Below, in pieces: positions 22,310 through 35,519 of a stretch of 64,000 bases of DNA. A program made the position numbers and the translations under genes. The stretch is from Topomyia yanbarensis. Its lineage: Eukaryota > Arthropoda > Insecta > Diptera > Culicidae. Position 1 is the first letter of the stretch; the number at the start of each line of letters is the position of its first letter. The DNA is taken from positions 209,238,546 through 209,302,545 of the forward strand of contig NC_080670.1 of NCBI RefSeq assembly GCF_030247195.1. Reading direction: 5' to 3'. Under the pieces are notes generated by a model. That model made no database searches and had not been told where the DNA came from. It saw only the letters and a list, made by a program, of their open reading frames with translations.

Positions 22310-24550
22310 AAAGTATTAGAATATAAAAAAGAAAGAATAAAAAAACTAAAAAGTTAATAATAAAAAATAAAAATTGCAAAATTGAAATCAAAAACTGAAA
22401 AATGTGAATGCAAAAAAATAAGATAAAAAATATAAAATGGAAACTATACGATAAAATAGAAACCATTCAAAATAAAGAATAAAGTAAATAGAGAATAAAA
22501 AATAATAAAGGAAACACGAAAAATAAAAAAAATAAAAATTAAAACAAATATAAAATTTTAAAAAATCGAAATGAAAAAATTAAAAATAAATAAAGGATTA
22601 AAAAATTAAGAATGAAAAAATCAAAACAAAATATAAATGATAAAATTAAAAATTAAAAACAAATGAATAAAAAATAAAAATGAAGGTATGAAAATAAAAA
22701 ATTAAAAACAAAGAAATCAAAAAGAAAATAACAAAATGAAAAACAAAAAATTAGGAATAAATAATAATAGATAGAATTTGAAAAAAAGGAAATAAAATAA
22801 AAAAATATGTACAAAACAAATAAGAAGTGAACAAAAATGGAAAATAAAAAAAAATATAAAAATTTGAACATAAAATATTAAAAAACAAAAATTTTAAATC
22901 GCCAATGCGAAATAAAAATAATTGAATATTGAAAATAAATGAAAAATAAAAAAAGAGCAAAAATAAAATATTAAAAGAAACAAAAAAAAACAAAAAAATA
23001 CAGAAAAATAAATAAAGAAAAAAATAAGAACTAAAAAATTGACAAATAAAAAAAACTAAAGAAGGCAAAATTTGAAAAAAGTTGGAAACAAAAATAAAAA
23101 AAAGAAAAGCAAAAAAAAGAAATGAAAATTAGAAAAGCAGATGCAAAAAAACAAAATAAAAAAATTATAAATTAAAAAAAAAGAAAAAAAGTATAAATGG
23201 AGAATGAATAATAAAAAAATGGATTAAAGATATAAAATAAAAAATAAACAATAAAAAATAAAATGAAAAATAGAAAACAAAATATAAAAGATAATAAGAT
23301 ATAACAGATAAAAAATACAAAAATGCAAAAATTTAAAATTAAAGAATACAAAATTATAATATACAAAAATATGAAAAATACAGCAAATAAAAAATGCAAG
23401 AATTAAAATATTTGAAGCAATAAAATAAGAAATACAGATAAATAAAAGTTCAAAAATCCAAAGGCACAAAAATGCAAAAATTCAAGCATAAAAATATGCA
23501 AAAATATGAAGACACAAAAATCCAAAAATACGAAAGCGTGAAAATAAAAGATACAAAAGTACAAATAAGCAAAAATACGAATATTGAAGAATGCATAAAC
23601 ACAAAAGTACAAAAGTAAAAATATACAAAAGAACGAAAATGCAAAAATTATAATATGGAACTAAAAAAATTAAATAGAAAATAAAACAAGATAAAACATA
23701 AAAAATGGAAACTAAACAATAAAAAAGAAAATATGCAAAAAATAATAAAAAATAAAATAAAAGAATAAAAAAATTAAAGAAGAATGAAAACAAAAAATAG
23801 AAGAAAAATAAAGAATAAAACAACAGAAAAATGAAAAATAAAAATTAAAACAAATATAAAAAACGTCGAAAAAAAAATTATAAATAAATAAAAGATGAAA
23901 ATATACTAAAAATTGAGAATGAAAAATTTAAACAAAAAATTAAAAATAAAATGATAAAAAAAATTTAAAAAAAAACAAAATTTTAAATCGCGAATGCTCG
24001 AAATGCGCGAAAAAGAAATGAGGATTAAAAATAAATGAAAAAAAAATAAATATAAAGAACAAAAATAAAACATTAAATGAAACAAATAAAAATTAATAAA
24101 TTGAGAAATAAAGAAAATCTAAAAAAGGCGAAGCTAACAAAATGTTAGAGGCAAAAATAAAAAACTGAAAGAAAAAAAAAAGATATAAAAAATAAGAAAA
24201 GCAAATTCAAAATACAAAAATAAAAATGAAAAATAAGAAAAATGAATAATGGAAAATGAAAAATTAAAAGCACAAAAGAGAAATAAAAACTATAAATGAT
24301 AAATACTAAAATAAAGAACGAAAATAAAATATTAAAAAAAACAAATAAGAATAAAAAAATAAAAAATTGAAAAATAAAAAAAACTAGGCGAATCTAAATA
24401 AAAAAAACTAGGCGAATGTTGGAGGCAAAAATAAAAACCGAAAAGAAAAAAAGAAATGAAAAATAGAAAAATAAGAAAAGCAAATTCAAAATACAAAAAT
24501 AAAAATGGAAAATGAAAAATAAAAAGTAAGAAATGAAAAATAGCTATAAA
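22310..24550. repeat. A-rich simple-sequence block with internal duplications
   Basis: About 2.2 kb of AAAATAAAAA-type sequence, A very high on the plus strand and few C. Not random: AAATTTTAAATCGCCAATGC at about 22890 recurs as AAATTTTAAATCGCGAATGC at about 23974, and the AGAAAAGCAAATTCAAAATA-type stretch recurs near 24190 and 24475. This implies tandem units of about 1.08 kb and then about 0.3 kb. Antisense Phe-rich ORFs here are compositional artefacts. Confidence 0.85.
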
Positions 24551-24552
24551 TG

Positions 24553-25449
24553 CAAAATACTAAAATACTAAAATACTAACATACATAATACTAAAATACT
24601 AAAATAATAATATAATAAAATACTAAAATAATAAAATAATAAAATACTACAATACTAAAATACTAAAATACTAAGATACTAAAATACTAAAATACTAAAA
24701 TACTAAAATACTAAAATACTAAAATACTAAAATACTAAAATACTAAAATACTAAAATACTAAAATACTAAAATACTAAAATACTAAAATACTAAAATACT
24801 AAAATACTAAAATACTAAAATACTAAAATACTAAAATACTAAAATACTAAAATACTAAAATACTAAAATACTAAAATACTAAAATACTAAAATACTAAAA
24901 TACTAAAATACTAAAATACTAAAATACTAAAATACTAAAATACTAAAATACTAAAATACTAAAATACTAAAATACTAAAATACTAAAATACTAAAATACT
25001 AAAATACTAAAATACTAAAATACTAAAATACTAAAATACTAAAATACTAAAATACTAAAATACTAAAATACTAAAATACTAAAATACTAAAATACTAAAA
25101 TACTAAAATACTAAAATACTAAAATACTAAAATACTAAAATACTAAAATACTAAAATACTAAAATACTAAAATACTAAAATACTAAAATACTAAAATACT
25201 AAAATACTAAAATACTAAAATACTAAAATACTAAAATACTAAAATACTAAAATACTAAAATACTAAAATACTAAAATACTAAAATACTAAAATACTAAAA
25301 TACTAAAATACTAAAATACTAAAATACTAAAATACTAAAATACTAAAATACTAAAATACTAAAATACTAAAATACTAAAATACTAAAATACTAAAATACT
25401 AAAATACTAAAATACTAAAATACAAAAATACTAAAATACTAAAATACTA
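24553..25449. repeat. 8-bp microsatellite (AAAATACT)n
   Basis: About 110 copies, nearly perfect from 24680 to 25420, with variant units at the left edge (ATAATA, ACATAC) and a TACAAAAA interruption near 25423. It appears to have expanded from AAAATAC words in the adjoining A-rich block. Confidence 0.97.
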
Positions 25450-28400
25450 TAAGAACCTACAAAAATGTAAATGATCACTTTCTGAAAAAAAATCCATTTT
25501 TGTCAACTATTTAGTGTGAAATTTAAAAACATGTTTAAAAATGCCGTTGGAAAAAGAATTTCAGCAGAACTTCTTCATTACACCCCTTGAGACAAAATGG
25601 TCTGGGATCCTATTCTCACCGTTACCGCACCTAGAGGTGGTGTGGTGATAGCAAAAGGAGTGATCATCGCAGTCACTTGGGTGTGACCAAACACGATAGA
25701 AGTCACCTGGCGGCAAGAGTCACTCTGGGCGATGACGGTCACGGTGGGCAAGTTACTAATCTATCCCCCTAAAAAGTTCGTTACTAGAACAAAAAAGTTT
25801 TGAGTTATATTTTTAAAAGAATTTTGGAATTTTCGTTGGGCAACTTTTCCATTTGGGAAGTTTCTAGATGACGGAAAACGACGATTGACGCCATTTTGAT
25901 TTCCAAGATGTGCAATGCATTATCAATATGGGTATCGTTTAGAAAAGGTTTGTCAGTAGATATCGAAAATGGATGATTAACGCAATTTTGAATGCCAAGA
26001 CGAAGGCTTCCGGTTAACGCTAAATTGGCAGTGGAAAATACGTAATCACCCATACAAGTAAAAAGTATTAAAGATCATCTGAATTAAAGATCACGATTTT
26101 TAACATAGGTGGTCTATGAATTTTTGCATTTTCAATTTCTAACTAGAAATAAATTATTAATTTTAAATAGACTATTTTGACTTTTGTAATTGTTAATTAA
26201 TTTAATTTAATGTTCTTGTACATTTTAAAAAGGTTTTTCTTGTAATTTTGTAATTTTCAGCGTTATCATATGTAGGTTAGCCGCTGAGCGATTTTCGCTC
26301 AGATGATTTCAGAGGTATTAGGAAATAATCAAAGAAAAGTTTGTTTCTAAAGCGAGACTCATGTTAATTCCCTTATATATAGACTCGAGTAATTTTAAAT
26401 TCAGTGCAAAAATCAGTTTTTCAACTATTTACAACTAGTTTTACACAGTTTTTTTACAGTTTAAAAAACCGTCTGTGATAGTCACTGAAGTAAATTATTT
26501 AATATTCATTGAAAGTTTTTTGGATAAAGACATTACTTTTCCCAGAGCATTGGAGGTGGCTCAAAAATATTGCCTTAATAAGTTCTCAACGCACCTCCGA
26601 TCATGCTTCCTTCGCCGTTAAGCACATAGCCTTATTTTTAGCATCAACCTCATTCGTATCTGGCATCACTGCAATTCCAAGTAGAACGCCAGTGATGTCA
26701 CGTTGACCACCGTCACCAACGAGAAGAAACAAACAGCGAGATAGAACGAGAGAGAGAGAGCACTCAATTGTCACCGAAACGAGGTCTTCAAGAGGATATC
26801 CTCCACGGCACGGCACACAGTACACAGTAGTACCAAATACAATAGACCAGACAGCGAAAGGGTTGGCAAGCAGTAAGCAGGCGCTGGGAGTTGGTTGCGC
26901 TTTTTTGTTGTTGTTATATGGAACCCGCATTCGTGTTCTCCCCGCCTACTACAAAATGTCCCTCAGCAGTAGTACTAGTACGGCAATGGTTCTAAAAGAC
27001 TAGCGGCTAGCGTCCCTATGCCTATAATAGATAGTCACATACCCACACACACACAGGCGGACGGATGACTCGCGAGAAAAGCGGAAAAAGACAATCGGTC
27101 GGGCGACAATGGGATTTTGCAGGCGTGCGTCCGGATGCGGCTGTCCGGAATCGCTGGTTTTTATGTGGTTTTGCAGCTTATCCGCAGGATCATGTGGACC
27201 GACCGGAACAGAGGGGGGTGCGATGGGGTGGATGGTTGTTGGGGTGCGAATTAAGTGCGACAGTAAATCCTGACCCACCTTGAAAGTTATACCTTAAGGC
27301 GGACCAACCCACTGACCGACCGACCGACCGACAACCCGACAGACCGAACCGGGGGACGGGATGTGATGAAAAGTTTTGTTAGCAAAACGAGAAAAGTTTC
27401 TCTCCCGGTACCGGTACTAATCTATTTAGCTGATGAAATGTGTGTAATAGGGGTTCGCTTAAAATGTAATCGGAGTACATATTTCTATAGCCTCTTGAGC
27501 ATCAAATGCGAGAGCATACTTGTGACGGCCTTGATTCTGTGCAACCGTGACGAGAGTTTCTTTTTTTTACTGTTCCAGGCTAAAGTTACGAGCCCGGAAA
27601 TTTATGAATGCTGCCTGGTGCCGAGGATTGAAGCGTGCGGACATGAGAAAAAGTTATGATTGACATTTATCGCATGTTTTATTTTTTGCCTTTACTGCAA
27701 AAGAAGGGCACTAAAACGAAAAATAGCGACTTGGGAAAACAATATGTTAAATTGGACCTAGTTCCGTTTTTTGTTTCTAATACTGGTTTGGTCATATGTA
27801 AAAATCGTTTAGTTCACACCATTGTGAAGGTATAAGTTGAGACCATCATCATCAACATATTTAGAAAAAATAAAAGCACCTATTATACTAGCCTTACTCT
27901 TCACCACGAGGTCACGTTATCTTGTTCCTACTGGAGTGAGACATAAATTGTAACCGATACCAGAGGAGGTTCAATATGAATAAACAGATCAGAATGCACC
28001 GAGAGCCGGACCTATTCGGCATGCCCAGCTTCGGACCACCGGACCATCAGTCTAGGGAATACATTCAGTATTTATTTTACTTGATAAGCTTTACTTTATG
28101 GAATAATTTGGATACTCTTATCATGTGACTACATGGCGACCGTGCCAGTGCTGACGGTGACTTAATCAGAATGAAAGATGAATTTTATTTTCGAGATAAA
28201 AATGCGTAAATTTTTTGTCAAATTTCAACCGTTGTGAATACTTGATTTTATCAGTCTATTGGATTACAATCAATTGAAAATTCACGGTTTATTGAAATTG
28301 ATGAGAGCATGGACTGTTATTTAGATTTAGAAACAAATTTTCGAATCAAAACATGACCAAAAATTCTTCCAAACTTAGTATTCAGCTAAGTCCAATCATT

Positions 28401-29014
28401 TTTTTAAAAATAAACAAAGTTCGAGAGAATCCAGTACTGATACACCCGGTGTGACTGTTTGACCCCATGTAAAACATTGTCAGACGACACTTTGTTAAAA
28501 GTTCCATAACTTCTCCTAACAAATCTGGACCGGCTTGCAGTCTTCGACAAAGTCGTAGGAAATATAATTATAAATAAAATAATCTTTGTCTGGTCACTTA
28601 TTTGAGCGGTTAGGCGATCGCGTATTTAAAGTTCACGCAAATCCTACAAAGCGCTACAGTTGAGCAATCTGTATAAAAATTGGCGTCAATCATCAATTTC
28701 CGTTATCTACTGCCCATCCCCTTTCAATGGGTTTCATCGGAAGCCGCTATCTTGGAAACTCACTTTTCGGTAATCTAAAAGCTTCTCAAATGAGTATTGA
28801 CCGGAAATTCCTACCTTCTGGAGGTCGCGCTAGTGCACTCAGTGCACGAGTTTTAGAGAATTTTTTTTTTAAAAAGTCATTTTTCGAGAATCAATTGTTC
28901 CAAAACCTCAATGTAAGGTCAAGTTGAAGCTTTAGCCTTCGGAAACATTTATTAGAACGTATGTTATAGAACAAAAAAGCTAAAATGATGGAACGATGAA
29001 AGGTTCAAAATGAT
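25450..29014. other. Low-copy DNA, no recognised gene
   Basis: Includes an imperfect ~115-bp duplication (GACGGAAAACGACGATTGAC at about 25869 versus TCGAAAATGGATGATTAACG at about 25964), a (GACC)n run at 27313-27333, a GC-rich patch at 26.7-27.4 kb and a dispersed-repeat patch at 28440-28700 (GTCTTCGACAAAGTCGTAGG). Short ORFs lack domains. Confidence 0.45.
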
Positions 29015-29335
29015 GCCTTTTGACCAACTTTCTTTTTGTTTTTAAATCAATTGTCCTCCTTCCCGGTAGAACCTTGTTCCCGGAATATCCCGGGATGTGG
29101 CCAATTCGAGCAAACAGCCTTCAAAATGTAATTCAGAGCAATTGTTTTGCAAAATCACGAAGTTTGACATGTCGTCGCCGGATGGGTTTTAGAATGAGTC
29201 GAAAATTGTCCTCCTTCCCGGTGGAACCAGGATCCGAGATCATCCCCGGGATGTGGCCAATTCGACCAAAAAACGTTCAAAATGTCCTCCAGTGTAATTG
29301 TTTTGCAAAAACATAAAGTTTGACATATCACAAGA
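29015..29335. repeat. ~150-bp satellite, two units
   Basis: Two tandem copies of a unit with the landmarks AAAATTGTCCTCCTTCCCGG, GAACC, TCCCGGGATGTGGCCAATTC, CAAAATGT, TTGTTTTGCAAAA, AAGTTTGACAT. The same unit reappears at 31850-32835. Confidence 0.85.
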
Positions 29336-31849
29336 CGGGTTATTATTAATATTATTATGTATTAAACTCAAATATATAAAAAAAACATAAAATGTTAAAA
29401 AATAATAATACAAGAACTAAAAAAACTTGAAATAAATTTTTTTAAATAATTAATATTATTAATACTATTAAAAAATAGATCAAGAGGGCAATAATCAAAA
29501 AAATTAACGCTTAAAAATTCAAGAATTCAGAAAGTCTAAAAATAATTGATAAAAAACTTTAAAAAATTGTTTAACATTTAACTGCAAAATTTAAATATTT
29601 AAAAAAGAAAGGGCTTACGGAATTAAGAAAAAATACTTAAGAGTTAATAATTTTCGGTATAAATAAAATTATGATAAGATTAGACAATAGCAAAATATAA
29701 AAATACGAAATTGTAAAACTGTTGAAAAAGTTGAAGTTGAAAAACACATGACATTCAGGGAAAATTAAGGAAAATTGAATACAGCTGGTAGAGGAAAAAT
29801 CGCGAAAAAATTGGAGAAAATTGAGAAAATTTAATAAAAATTTGGGAAGGTTAGAAAATAGGAACGGAAACGTGCAAAATTGAAAAATTAAAAAAAATTA
29901 AAAAAGGTAAGATTTTAGGAATTTAACGAATAAAAAAGTTACAAAAATAGAAAATGCCAAGAAAATGGGGAGATACAGTTTCAAAAACAAATAAAGTATG
30001 ATGGAAATTTATTTTTTATTTGTTTTATGTTTTTGCAGTTTTCAAATTTCTTTTTTCTTCAACTATTGAACTTTTGTTGTATTTCTTATATCTCTCAATT
30101 CTTTAATTTTTTTTTTCTGGTAGTTTTTTTGTCTTTCATAAATATTTTTATAATGATATTGATAATAATGAACAATTAAGAAAAAAAATTAAACCACTAA
30201 AATCAAGAAGAAAGTACTCACAATGAAAAAAAAATAAAACGAATTCAAGTATTGAAAAATAGTGAATCACAAAATTAATAAACTGAATAATAAACAAAAC
30301 ATAAAAAGAGAAAAAAGCAGAAAATAAGAAAAAGAGAGATGTAGGTCGTTTCATGAATTCAAAAAGTCAAGCAATTAAGATGAAACCCAAAAAGTAAAGG
30401 TATCAAGAAAATTAAAAAAGACGAAATACAAAAAAGAATCATAAAATGAGCAACATTAAAAATATTAAAAAAAATTAAAAAAAATGAAAAGTTGAAGAAA
30501 AAATTTAACGAGATTGGTGAATCTAACAAGTAATAACAATAAAGAATTCAAGATTTATAAATACATGAAGTAAATCAATTAAAATTAAACAATAAATTAT
30601 AAAATTCATTAATTTAAAAAATATTTACTTTTTAATTTTTTTAAAATTTGTTAATGCTTCAATATTTAGTATTAATATTTTTTGATTTATTTATATTTTC
30701 TAGGCTTTAATTCTTATAATTCAAAAAACTTTAAAATTTGGAAAAAATAAAATAAGAAAATAAACACTTATGAAATTATAACAAATTTAAAAGTTTGTTT
30801 CATTGTTAAATTTTTTATGCAGCTGTTTGTATTTTTCATCTTTTCACACTTTTATTAATTTTGTAATTGTGCAGCTTCAACATTTAAAAAAAATCTTTTT
30901 TTTATTTTTCCTAATCTTTAAATTTTTCTAATTTGGTGTTTTTTTTTCAATTTCTTGTTTTTCATAAACATTTTTAAATGATAATAATGAAGATAAAACC
31001 CACAGAAAAAGAAACAAAAATATTCGAAAATTGTAGAACAGATTAATATTTGAAATAATAATAAATCAAAAAACTAATAAATTTCATAATCAAAAAAATT
31101 AAAAATGAGGTATTGAAAAGCAAAACAAACCTGAATTCAGCAAATAAAAAAAATAATCAAAAGAATTAAAAAAGGAAACCAAAATTAATCCATAAAATAA
31201 TTAAGAATTGTCGTATTAGAAAAATAATTCAAAGAAATTAAAAAATGTAGAGATCAAAAAATTGGATAGCAAAAAAATTTAAAAGTTGAAATATGTAAAC
31301 ATAAATAAATACAAAAATTAACAGGCAATTAAAATATAAAAAATAGACAAAAGAATTAAAAATCGAAACAAATCAAAAATATTAAATTTGAAAAAAAATA
31401 TCGGAAATCCATATTATCAGCTGAACTGCCGTAATACGCATGATTATCCCATGTATGTATATAAAGTATCCTGTAGAACATGGGACAATTATACGTGAAA
31501 TAGTAGTGAAATGGAGTGAAAACCAAATAGGTATTAATATAGAAAAGGATTAATAAAATAATAATTAAAGAATTGGACCATTAAATAATTTAAAATTAGA
31601 GAATCATAAAATGACAAAAAATAGTTAAAAATATAGGGATAAAAAGGCTAATCTACTGTAAAAAGGAAAACAAAATAAAAACTAACTAACAATAAAAAAA
31701 ATGGGTCTTGGAAAATTACATATTGAAAATAGAAAAAAAAATAACAAATTAAAATGGGTAATAATCAAAAACTAAAAATGCAACCAAAACATTTAAAGAT
31801 GTAAAATTATAGAATTAAATAATTAAAACAATTAAGAATCAGTAAAATT
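29336..31849. repeat. A-rich degenerate block splitting the satellite
   Basis: About 2.5 kb dominated by AAAATTAAAAA words with some T-rich patches (30000-30150, 30600-30720, 30780-30960). It lies exactly between two parts of one satellite. A short mixed-composition island sits at 31400-31510. No terminal repeats found. Confidence 0.7.
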
Positions 31850-32835
31850 GTCCTCTTTTCCGGAAGGACCAGTTTTCCGGCAAATTGCGAGGTGTATCCA
31901 ATTTAACCAAAAACCCTCAAATGTTCTCTTCAGTTCACTGGTTGCACAAAATTATGAAGTTTGACACCCCGCAAGACGTGTTTTACAATCGGTTGAAAAG
32001 TGTCATTTTTACCGGGTGGTAACCAGATTGCTGGAATACCCCAGGTTGAGGCCAATTCGCCCAAAACCTCACAAAATGACCTCCAGTGTACCTGTTTTGC
32101 AAAAACATAAGGTTTGTTTATGACTGGTCGAAAATTGTTCTCTTTGGCGGGGGATCCAGGTTCTCGGAATACTCCAGGCTGTGGTCAATTAGACCGAAGT
32201 CCTCAAAATGTCCATCAGTGAACTTGCTTAACAAAATCATGAAATTTGACGTGACGCAAGACGGGTTTGGCAAGCAGTCGAAAATTGTGCTCTTTGCCGG
32301 AATACCCCGGAGTGTGGCCAATTAGACCAAAAACTTTCAAAATGTCTTTTAGTGTACTTGATTCGCAAATTCATGCAGTTTGACATGCCGCAAGGCAGGG
32401 TCTCAAAAGTGCCCAAAAGTGTTCACTTTGACGGAGGAACCCGGTTCCCGAAATACGCCGGAGTGTGACTATTTCGTCCAAATGCTCTCAAAATGTCTTT
32501 CAGTACGCTTGTTTTTGCAAAATCATGAAGCTGGGAGTGCCGCAAGACGGGTTTTGCAACCAGTCGAAAATCGTCCCTTTTTACCGGAGGAACCAGGTTC
32601 CCAGAAGATCCCGAGGTGTTTCCACTTTGACCAAAAACCCTCAGAATGGACTTCAGTGCACTTGTTTTGCAAAACTATAAAGTTTGACACCCCGCAAGAC
32701 GGGTTTTATAATCAGTCGAAAAGTGTCCTCTTTGCCGGCGGAACCAGGTTCCCGGGAAATCCCGGATTGTCGCCAATTCGATAAAAAAAACCCTCAGAAT
32801 GATGATCAATGCGTTTGTTTCACAAAAACATAAAG
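31850..32835. repeat. ~150-bp satellite, about six to seven units
   Basis: Landmark GTTTGACACCCCGCAAGACG or a variant appears near 31960, 32240, 32376, 32527 and 32681, and more weakly near 32109 and 32833, a spacing of about 130-155 bp. Between landmarks: CAGTCGAAAATTGTCC, GGAGGAACCAGGTTCCCGGA, GTGTGGCCAATTCGACCAAA, CAAAATGTC, CAGTGTACTTGTTTTGCAAA. Units differ by 15-30%. ORFs through it are by-products. Confidence 0.88.
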
Positions 32836-32876
32836 TTTTGGGCGTCGAAAGACTGGTTTGAAGACCGCTTTGAAAG

Positions 32877-32935
32877 TTTTTTGCTTTTCGGAAAGGGGGA
32901 GTACTGGGGTTACCCCCTTTCCGAAAAGCAAAAAA
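32877..32935. repeat. Perfect 23-bp hairpin
   Basis: TTTTTTGCTTTTCGGAAAGG, then GGG (32877-32899), is exactly complementary to CCCCCTTTCCGAAAAGCAAA, then AAA (32913-32935), around a 13-nt loop. Perfect pairing beside a diverged satellite suggests recent origin or constraint. Confidence 0.9.
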
Positions 32936-35519
32936 CAATAAATCCGGAACTACTATCAGTTCCGGAAAGGTGGCCTCGGTTTTCAAAACTGGACAAATTT
33001 TGTGTTCGTTTCCAAAAAAACGCACCAAATTTGGTTGAAACGCGGCTGAGAATCATTATTTTGAAATTTAACATTTTCAATGAAATGGGGGTTGGGGACG
33101 TAAGAGTAAAAATTCAAATTGGCGTCATTCAGGTAGGAAAATGAGAAGTGGCAAAGGATGTGAAAAATCGCGAAACCGCGATAGGAAATGTTGAAATAAC
33201 ATGTATCTTCGGCAGCTGCGTCTGGCTTTGTACTTGCGAATGACTTCTTTGGTGTCCTCGCCGTCGCCAGAGTGTGGAACTGAAGCTGGTCATTCCAGCT
33301 CACGTGGTTGCTTTGCTGTGAGGCGATCAGTAATAACCTATAGTGCCCCGAAACGGCTGACCTATCGTGCCCCCAAACGTATGTTTCATGTGAGGTTCGT
33401 ATTAAAAAAAAACAAGAATATCGAAAAAACCAACCATTATTGAAAATATATGAAATATACACAAGCAAAAAAAATTCAGCAATTTTCAAATCAGACAGAA
33501 TTGAATCAGAAGTAACAAAATTAAAATTAAAGGATATAAAAAAGAATTTATAAAATAAAAACTAAGAAATCCAATAATTAATAAAATTTAAAAAAAATAA
33601 AACTATAAAATGAAAAAATATCAAATTTAAAATATGTAGGAATTAATAGCAAATTATGTCGAAATTAAAACATTAATGCATAAAAAAATAGAAAATTAAT
33701 GAGGAAAAATTAAAAAAAATCTGATTGCGAAATTAGGAAATAATGAAATAAATCAAAACATTGAAAAATTAAATGTTGAATGTAGAAGATTAAGATATTT
33801 AAAAAAGTTAAGGAGGGGTAAAAAAATGAAACTACAAAAAATTAAGATGAAGATTATAAAACTAAAAAAAAAGATTTAAAAATTATGGATTTCAGAAATG
33901 ATTTAGTTAAAAAATATGTAATGCACAAAAAATAAAAAAAATTCAGTACAAAAAAATTAAAAATTGAAAAAATAAAATGTAATATAATATGGAAATCAAG
34001 GAGTTTAAAAATTTAGAAATTAAAGAAAAAGAATTAATAAAAATTTGACGTTTGTAATATTGGCTGAGTAGTGTTTAGGAAATTTACAAAGCTTTGGTAC
34101 ATCATTCCAAACCATACTTCGCACCCGACTTCTAGTGTATAGGACTATTGCAGAGCCTTGCCCCCTTAATCGCAACATCATGGTCTTAGAAAATTAAAAG
34201 TTAGAAAAATTAGAAACGTTATGATTTGAAGAAATGAGCATTAAACTTAACTTTGTTTTTTCGAGAGAGTTGTCCTACTGGAGCTGTAGAGCTAGGTTCT
34301 CTCGGAATGGCTCCCCGTCAGAATCACTCGCTACAACTGCAGGCGAGACAGGCAGTGGCGCCCACTAAAGCACTGCTTTAGGCCATGATTCTGAATGTGA
34401 TGTTCATTGTACGGTTCAGATATGTGCGGGCGTTGGGATTCGGGTGCACGTGTGCCATCGCGAAGAGCTCGAGCGTTTGTACGCCGATGTGTTCGATTGC
34501 GTGTGCTAACATGTACGTAACTTCGCGCGTCACAGGTGAAAAAAATGTGAATTTAATAATCTTAAAAAAATTAAGAATACTCACTTTTATAATGGAACCA
34601 GTATGGTTATCGAAATTCCTACACTTATGTTTTAATCCGTAAAATTTATGCAGTTTCCTGAAAACTCGTAGAACTCAGGATTGCTTTTATAGCTCAACAG
34701 AAGTGCTCGGAAATCGTTAAGGGAACTGTCTATACATTTTTGATGGGATCGTTCATTGTTTGAATCTAAACATTTTTGAAATTTTGCAATGTTTCATCTG
34801 TCGAGTTTGGATTTTCTTTAATCTGTTGACCCTTATTTCTTAATGCCAAATGGAGGAAATGCAACATCGAAATCCATTAAAATTTAATGCTCGCTGAAGA
34901 GGACACAGAAAGTTAGTGAAAATCATCTGGAACACGATAAGATCGGTTCAATTTTACGCCAAACAGTGAAAGTAGGAGTTTGAAGATAGTTTAGCCCTAA
35001 ATTTCGCTAATTTCAAAAAAGAACTTTTAACTATGGTGGCAAGTCTCAAAGTTTATTACAATTGGATTCAACCTGACCTACTAGCTCATTTGTCACCGAT
35101 TCCCGATGTAAATATTCCAAATCATTCATGAATTTCATTATTCCATGGAACGGTTGTTTATTTAAAATAGAGATGCATTTTGAGTTTTGAATTCATCTCA
35201 TCAGTAACTGGCAACAAGACAGCAAAATCAAAGTGATGTCTCGGGAAGTAAGCACTGAACCTTTTTATTTAATTATACAATTACAATATACTTCAAACTT
35301 TGCTGTGAGGATGGTTAAACTGAAATTCGCTGAATTCATTTCTGACACAAAAAATGATCTTGGCTATACATTAGGTTGATTCATTTTTTGTAGGATCCAT
35401 AAAAATAATTTTTTTCAACAATTTTGTCCTCTAAACTACGTCCGCAAACAACTAAATTTTTTAATCACCCTAATAACTAGGAAACTATACTCTTTTCATA
35501 TCTACTTATGTCAAAAAAC
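32936..35519. other. Mixed DNA without a recognised gene
   Basis: 33.0-33.4 kb is mixed-composition, 33.44-34.05 kb is another A-rich block on the plus strand, and 34.05-35.5 kb is low-copy. Short ORFs without domains. GAATTCATCTCATCAGTAAC at about 35190 resembles the MITE end at 4863. Confidence 0.45.

Noticed and set aside
22653..23823. Multi-helix membrane proteins encoded on the minus strand (Phe/Leu/Ile-rich ORFs)
   Set aside because: Produced by reading A-rich simple sequence in reverse; no ATG context, no conserved features.
24553..25449. CRISPR-like array
   Set aside because: No spacers; a continuous 8-bp microsatellite in eukaryotic DNA.
32118..32784. ORFs at 32.1-32.8 kb as a repeat protein
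   Set aside because: They follow the ~150-bp satellite and change frame between units.
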